From JBBQFC01 sp038321615 (GTDB lineage: Bacteria > Bacteroidota > Bacteroidia > Flavobacteriales_D > Cryomorphaceae), in assembly GCA_038321615.1 (NCBI GenBank), contig JBBQFC010000004.1:1-64000 (forward strand): a DNA stretch of 64,000 bases, in the 5' to 3' direction. Positions 61,170-64,000 of this stretch are shown piece by piece (the stretch's first letter is position 1; each line of letters opens with the position of its first letter). The position numbers were made by a program, and so were the translations under genes. A model generated the notes under the pieces. It made no database searches. It was not told the origin of the DNA and was given only the letters and a program-made list of their open reading frames with translations.

Positions 61170-61979
61170 GTGAGATTAATTTTTATCTGCCTTTGGGCGT
61201 TCTTTATACCACGATTGGACGCTACAGCTCAAAATAGGAACGCCATGAACCCCGTAAATAATGACTCCAACAAGGTAACCGTCGAGATTTGGAGCGACGT
61301 AATGTGTCCCTTCTGCTATATCGGAAAGCGGAGATTTGAGAAAGCCCTCGATCAATTTACATTTAAGCAAGATGTGGAAGTGGTGTGGAAAAGCTTCCAG
61401 CTAAATCCTTCCATGGTTACAAACCCCGACGTAAGCGTCAAAGAGCATCTTGCTGAGCAAAAAGGCTGGAGTGCGGCTCAAACCGACCAGGCTATGGATC
61501 ATGTAATCCAAATGGCCGCCGAAGAAGGGCTTCATTACGATTTTGATAAAGCCGTGGTTGCCAATTCGTTCAAGGCACATCGACTTTTGCAATATGCCAA
61601 AACGAAAAATCAAGGCGACGCCCTTAAAGAAGCTTTGCTTAAAGCCTATTTCATCGATGGGGAAAACACAGACGATGATGTCATTTTGCTCGATTTGGCA
61701 ATAGCCGTTGGCCTCGATAAAGCGGAGAGCATTGCAGTGCTACAAAACAAAGATTCCTTTGCAGAAGCCGTCAAAACAGATATTCAGGAAGCCAATCAAA
61801 TGGGCATTCGCGGGGTGCCTTACTTCGTGATCAATAGCAAGTACGGCATTTCGGGGGCGCAAGAAGTGAAAGTTTTTGAGCAGGCTCTAAGGCAGGCTTA
61901 TGCAGAAACGCAATTAATAGAATCGGCAGCGGGAAGCGCGGAAGGGGCTGTTTGCACACCCGAGGGTGAATGTGAATAA
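61170..61979 (+). CDS. DsbA-family FrnE-like thiol oxidoreductase
   Basis: A 269-residue thioredoxin-fold protein. The active site C-P-F-C and the cis-proline in G-V-P-Y-F are in place, and the E-I-W-S-D-V-M-C-P-F-C-Y-I-G-K start marks the FrnE branch. The GTG at 61170 adds a signal-like N-terminus (L-I-F-I-C-L-W-A-F-F), which would place it in the periplasm; the ATG at 61245 would give a cytoplasmic form like most FrnE proteins. The longer start is preferred but uncertain. The last residues include two further cysteines (C-T-P-E-G-E-C-E). It precedes OsmC and the cysteine synthesis genes. Confidence 0.85.
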   Translation: MRLIFICLWAFFIPRLDATAQNRNAMNPVNNDSNKVTVEIWSDVMCPFCYIGKRRFEKALDQFTFKQDVEVVWKSFQLNPSMVTNPDVSVKEHLAEQKGWSAAQTDQAMDHVIQMAAEEGLHYDFDKAVVANSFKAHRLLQYAKTKNQGDALKEALLKAYFIDGENTDDDVILLDLAIAVGLDKAESIAVLQNKDSFAEAVKTDIQEANQMGIRGVPYFVINSKYGISGAQEVKVFEQALRQAYAETQLIESAAGSAEGAVCTPEGECE

Positions 61980-62066
61980 ACTACCGACTATTTTCAGGTT
62001 GTCATTATTTCGTTAATTCTCGGTAAGCGGCCACTTTCCTTATAGTTCTAAAGCTATATTCGCCTT

Positions 62067-62477
62067 ATGGAAATCAAGGTAACCATTGAGCATCTGGGCG
62101 GCGGATTGCGATTTAGAGCTAAAAACGCTGCGGGGCTCACCGCCCTAATTGATGGTGGCTCATCGCCGGAAGGTATGCGGCCAATGGAGTTTTTGCTCAG
62201 CGCATTAGGTTCTTGCACCGCTTTCGATGCCCTCTTGATTCTCGAAAAGCAGCGTCAGAAAGTTGAAAAATTTGAAGTGGAAATCCGTGGTACGCGTCCC
62301 GATAATCTACCTGTAAAGCCCTTTACTGCCATAGAACTCGTGTTTCATCTAAGTGGCGATCTCGATCGGGCAAAAGTCGAGCGCGCATTTTCCCTTTCGC
62401 TCGAAAAATATTGTTCCGTAAAGGCGTCGCTCGACCCAAACATTTCGATCGCCCATCGCGTAGAACTTTCAGCCTGA
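62067..62477 (+). CDS. OsmC-family peroxiredoxin-like protein
   Basis: A 136-residue protein of the OsmC/Ohr fold, reducing organic or inorganic peroxides with a cysteine pair. The G-S-C-T-A-F-D-A segment carries the first active-site cysteine and the later K-Y-C-S-V-K-A-S the second. Gene spacing (87 bases after the thiol oxidoreductase, 28 bases before cysE) suggests a thiol-metabolism group. Confidence 0.93.
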   Translation: MEIKVTIEHLGGGLRFRAKNAAGLTALIDGGSSPEGMRPMEFLLSALGSCTAFDALLILEKQRQKVEKFEVEIRGTRPDNLPVKPFTAIELVFHLSGDLDRAKVERAFSLSLEKYCSVKASLDPNISIAHRVELSA

Positions 62478-62505
62478 ATTTAAAGCGCTTACCCCCCTTA
62501 ACGCT

Positions 62506-63330
62506 ATGGATGCACTCTTTTTAAAATCACTTTACGCGCGGAATAAAAACTGCGATCGCTGCCCTTCGCCTAAACAGATAGCCGAATTTACCCGCGGTAT
62601 TATTCGCTTTCTCTTCCCCGACTTCGACAAGAAGGAATTTAACACCTTGAGGGAGTTTCAACTTTATGCAGATCAACTCAAGGTCGATCTTGAGCAGATC
62701 CTCACCAGCAACTCAGGCGAACAATCTCAAGCACAGATTATTACAGAATCTTTTTTTGACGCGCTCCCCGATCTCTCCGAATTGATCGGCGAAGACATCA
62801 CAGCTATGTACATGGGTGATCCGGCGGCTCGATCCGAATCGGAGATTATCCGAAGCTATCCCGGCTTTTTCGCTATCGCTTCTTACCGCATCGCTCATGT
62901 GCTGAAAAACCTGGGCGTTCAACTTATTCCCCGGCTCATCACCGAGCAAGCACATAGCCGCACAGGTATTGATATTCACCCCGGAGCCACCATCGGGCGG
63001 AGTTTTTGTATAGACCATGGCACGGGCGTAGTAATTGGAGAAACGAGCCATATAGGCAAGCACGTTAAAATTTACCAAGGGGTAACCCTCGGTGGGCTTA
63101 GCGTCGATAAAGCCGATGCCGATACGAAACGCCATCCCACCATTGGCGATCACGTGGTGATTTACGCCGGAGCAACTATTTTGGGTGGACAGACCGAAAT
63201 CGGCCACCATGCTGTGATAGGGGGTAATGTATGGCTCACACGGAGCGTGCCGCCGCACACGAAAGTTTATTACAAAGCGGCTCTAACCAATGGCGATGGC
63301 GACACCGACCTGATTGAATACAAATTATGA
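62506..63330 (+). CDS. cysE: Serine O-acetyltransferase
   Basis: A 274-residue enzyme acetylating serine with acetyl-CoA, the first step of cysteine synthesis. An N-terminal helical domain is followed by a left-handed beta-helix of hexapeptide repeats (I-H-P-G-A-T-I-G, H-G-T-G-V-V-I-G-E-T, K-I-Y-Q-G-V-T-L-G, V-V-I-Y-A-G-A-T-I-L-G, V-I-G-G-N-V-W-L). It overlaps the next gene in an ATGA junction, so the two enzymes are made together. Longer than the E. coli enzyme in its N-terminal part, as in the EpsC-type. Confidence 0.95.
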   Translation: MDALFLKSLYARNKNCDRCPSPKQIAEFTRGIIRFLFPDFDKKEFNTLREFQLYADQLKVDLEQILTSNSGEQSQAQIITESFFDALPDLSELIGEDITAMYMGDPAARSESEIIRSYPGFFAIASYRIAHVLKNLGVQLIPRLITEQAHSRTGIDIHPGATIGRSFCIDHGTGVVIGETSHIGKHVKIYQGVTLGGLSVDKADADTKRHPTIGDHVVIYAGATILGGQTEIGHHAVIGGNVWLTRSVPPHTKVYYKAALTNGDGDTDLIEYKL

Positions 63331-64000
63331 AGCTCATCGATTTAATTGGCAATACTCCACAGGTTGAAATAAGCCATATTTGGAAAAATCCAAAAGTCAA
63401 AATCTCCGGCAAGCTCGAAGGTCATAACCCGGGCGGAAGCGTAAAGGACCGAGCTGCTTATGGCATGATAACAGGTGCACTAGAACGCGGCGACATTAAA
63501 GCCGGCGATAAATTGGTGGAAGCCACAAGTGGCAATACCGGTATAGCATTGGCCATGATCGCGCGGCTTCTCCAGCTTGATATGACGCTTATAATGCCCG
63601 AAAACAGCACCGCGGAAAGGGTGCAGACAATGCGAGCTTTTGGGGCAAAAGTGATTTTGAGCCCTGCCGAAGGCACCATAGAATACTCCCGCGAGCTTGC
63701 CGAAAAAATGGCGAACGAAGAGGGTTATTATATGCTTGATCAGTTTTCAAATCCCGACAATTGGAAAATGCATTTCCGAACAACCGGGCCAGAAATTTGG
63801 AGAGACACCGAAGGAAAGGTTACGCACTTTATTAGTGCAATGGGCACAACCGGCACTATTATGGGCGTATCTCGCTATCTGAAATCGCAAAATCCCGAAG
63901 TTCAAATCATTGGCACCCAGCCCACCGAAGGATCGAGCATACCGGGCATACGCCGATGGAGCCCAGCTTTCTTACCCAAAATTTACGAAGCTTGGCGCGT
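63327..64000 (+). CDS. cysM: Cysteine synthase B (partial)
   Basis: Runs off the end of the window; 224 complete residues are visible. A PLP enzyme making cysteine from O-acetylserine and sulphide or thiosulphate. The PLP lysine is Lys40 in G-G-S-V-K-D-R-A, the S-G-N-T-G loop is at 68-72, and G-T-T-G-T-I-M-G is the phosphate site. The R-R-W-S-P near the cut end supports the CysM form over CysK. Starts within the cysE stop codon. Confidence 0.94.
   Translation, partial: MKLIDLIGNTPQVEISHIWKNPKVKISGKLEGHNPGGSVKDRAAYGMITGALERGDIKAGDKLVEATSGNTGIALAMIARLLQLDMTLIMPENSTAERVQTMRAFGAKVILSPAEGTIEYSRELAEKMANEEGYYMLDQFSNPDNWKMHFRTTGPEIWRDTEGKVTHFISAMGTTGTIMGVSRYLKSQNPEVQIIGTQPTEGSSIPGIRRWSPAFLPKIYEAWR

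Overview
The window looks like chromosomal DNA of a Bacteroidota bacterium, probably a free-living heterotroph of the Flavobacteriales type (phylum confident, lower ranks inferred). The reasons are several secreted proteins with type IX secretion (T9SS) C-terminal sorting domains, one gliding-motility-type C-terminal domain, promoters of the TTG-N19/20-TAnnTTTG kind, a GT3-family glycogen synthase, and an operon of dapA, a DUF6913-like gene and ligA. No insertion sequence, prophage, CRISPR array or rRNA operon was seen. One tRNA gene (Arg, anticodon TCT) is present.

Layout. 1-10 kb: a truncated SBBP beta-propeller gene whose signal-peptide region is a 7-bp tandem repeat, two transporters (MFS, EamA), a PNGase F-like secreted protein with a LamG domain, an unknown T9SS protein, a small secreted protein, a lipoprotein and an SRPBCC protein. 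10-21 kb: housekeeping genes (HIRAN protein, dapA, ligA, prmC, ribD, an EamA transporter, a YigZ-family gene, a DUF4403 lipoprotein, a thioesterase). 21-30 kb: dnaA, a lipoprotein and secreted lysyl-endopeptidase pair, a VWA membrane protein, fabG and a small T9SS protein. 30-39 kb: an esterase, leucyl aminopeptidase and ATP-grasp operon converges on an esterase, ATP-grasp, glutamine amidotransferase and ATP-grasp-like operon. I take this to be one uncharacterised amide-ligation pathway and the best candidate here for an undescribed system. One of its ligases has a tail of eleven Lys/Pro-rich repeats of about 20 residues. 40-45 kb: glycogen synthase, tRNA-Arg, a SpoIIE-type phosphatase and a Sua5-type tRNA-modification enzyme. 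45-53 kb: a minus-strand block of DUF2490, DUF4956, VTC-type polyphosphate polymerase, two small exported proteins, a CotH-kinase surface protein and a lamin-tail surface protein. 53-64 kb: a J-domain/KTSC fusion, a metallo-hydrolase, a lipoprotein, a vanadium haloperoxidase gene broken by one in-frame stop and coupled to a large FG-GAP/UnbV lipoprotein, mscL, a DsbA/FrnE-like protein, OsmC, and cysE followed by cysM (cut by the window end).

The most notable signals are (1) the 7-bp repeat that puts the signal peptide of the first gene out of frame, which looks like a phase-variation switch in the OFF state; (2) the convergent ATP-grasp/amidotransferase cluster and its repeat-tailed ligase; (3) the CotH, VTC and DUF4956 surface block; (4) the nonsense codon in the haloperoxidase; and (5) an orphan terminator near 30.7 kb that implies an unannotated short transcript.
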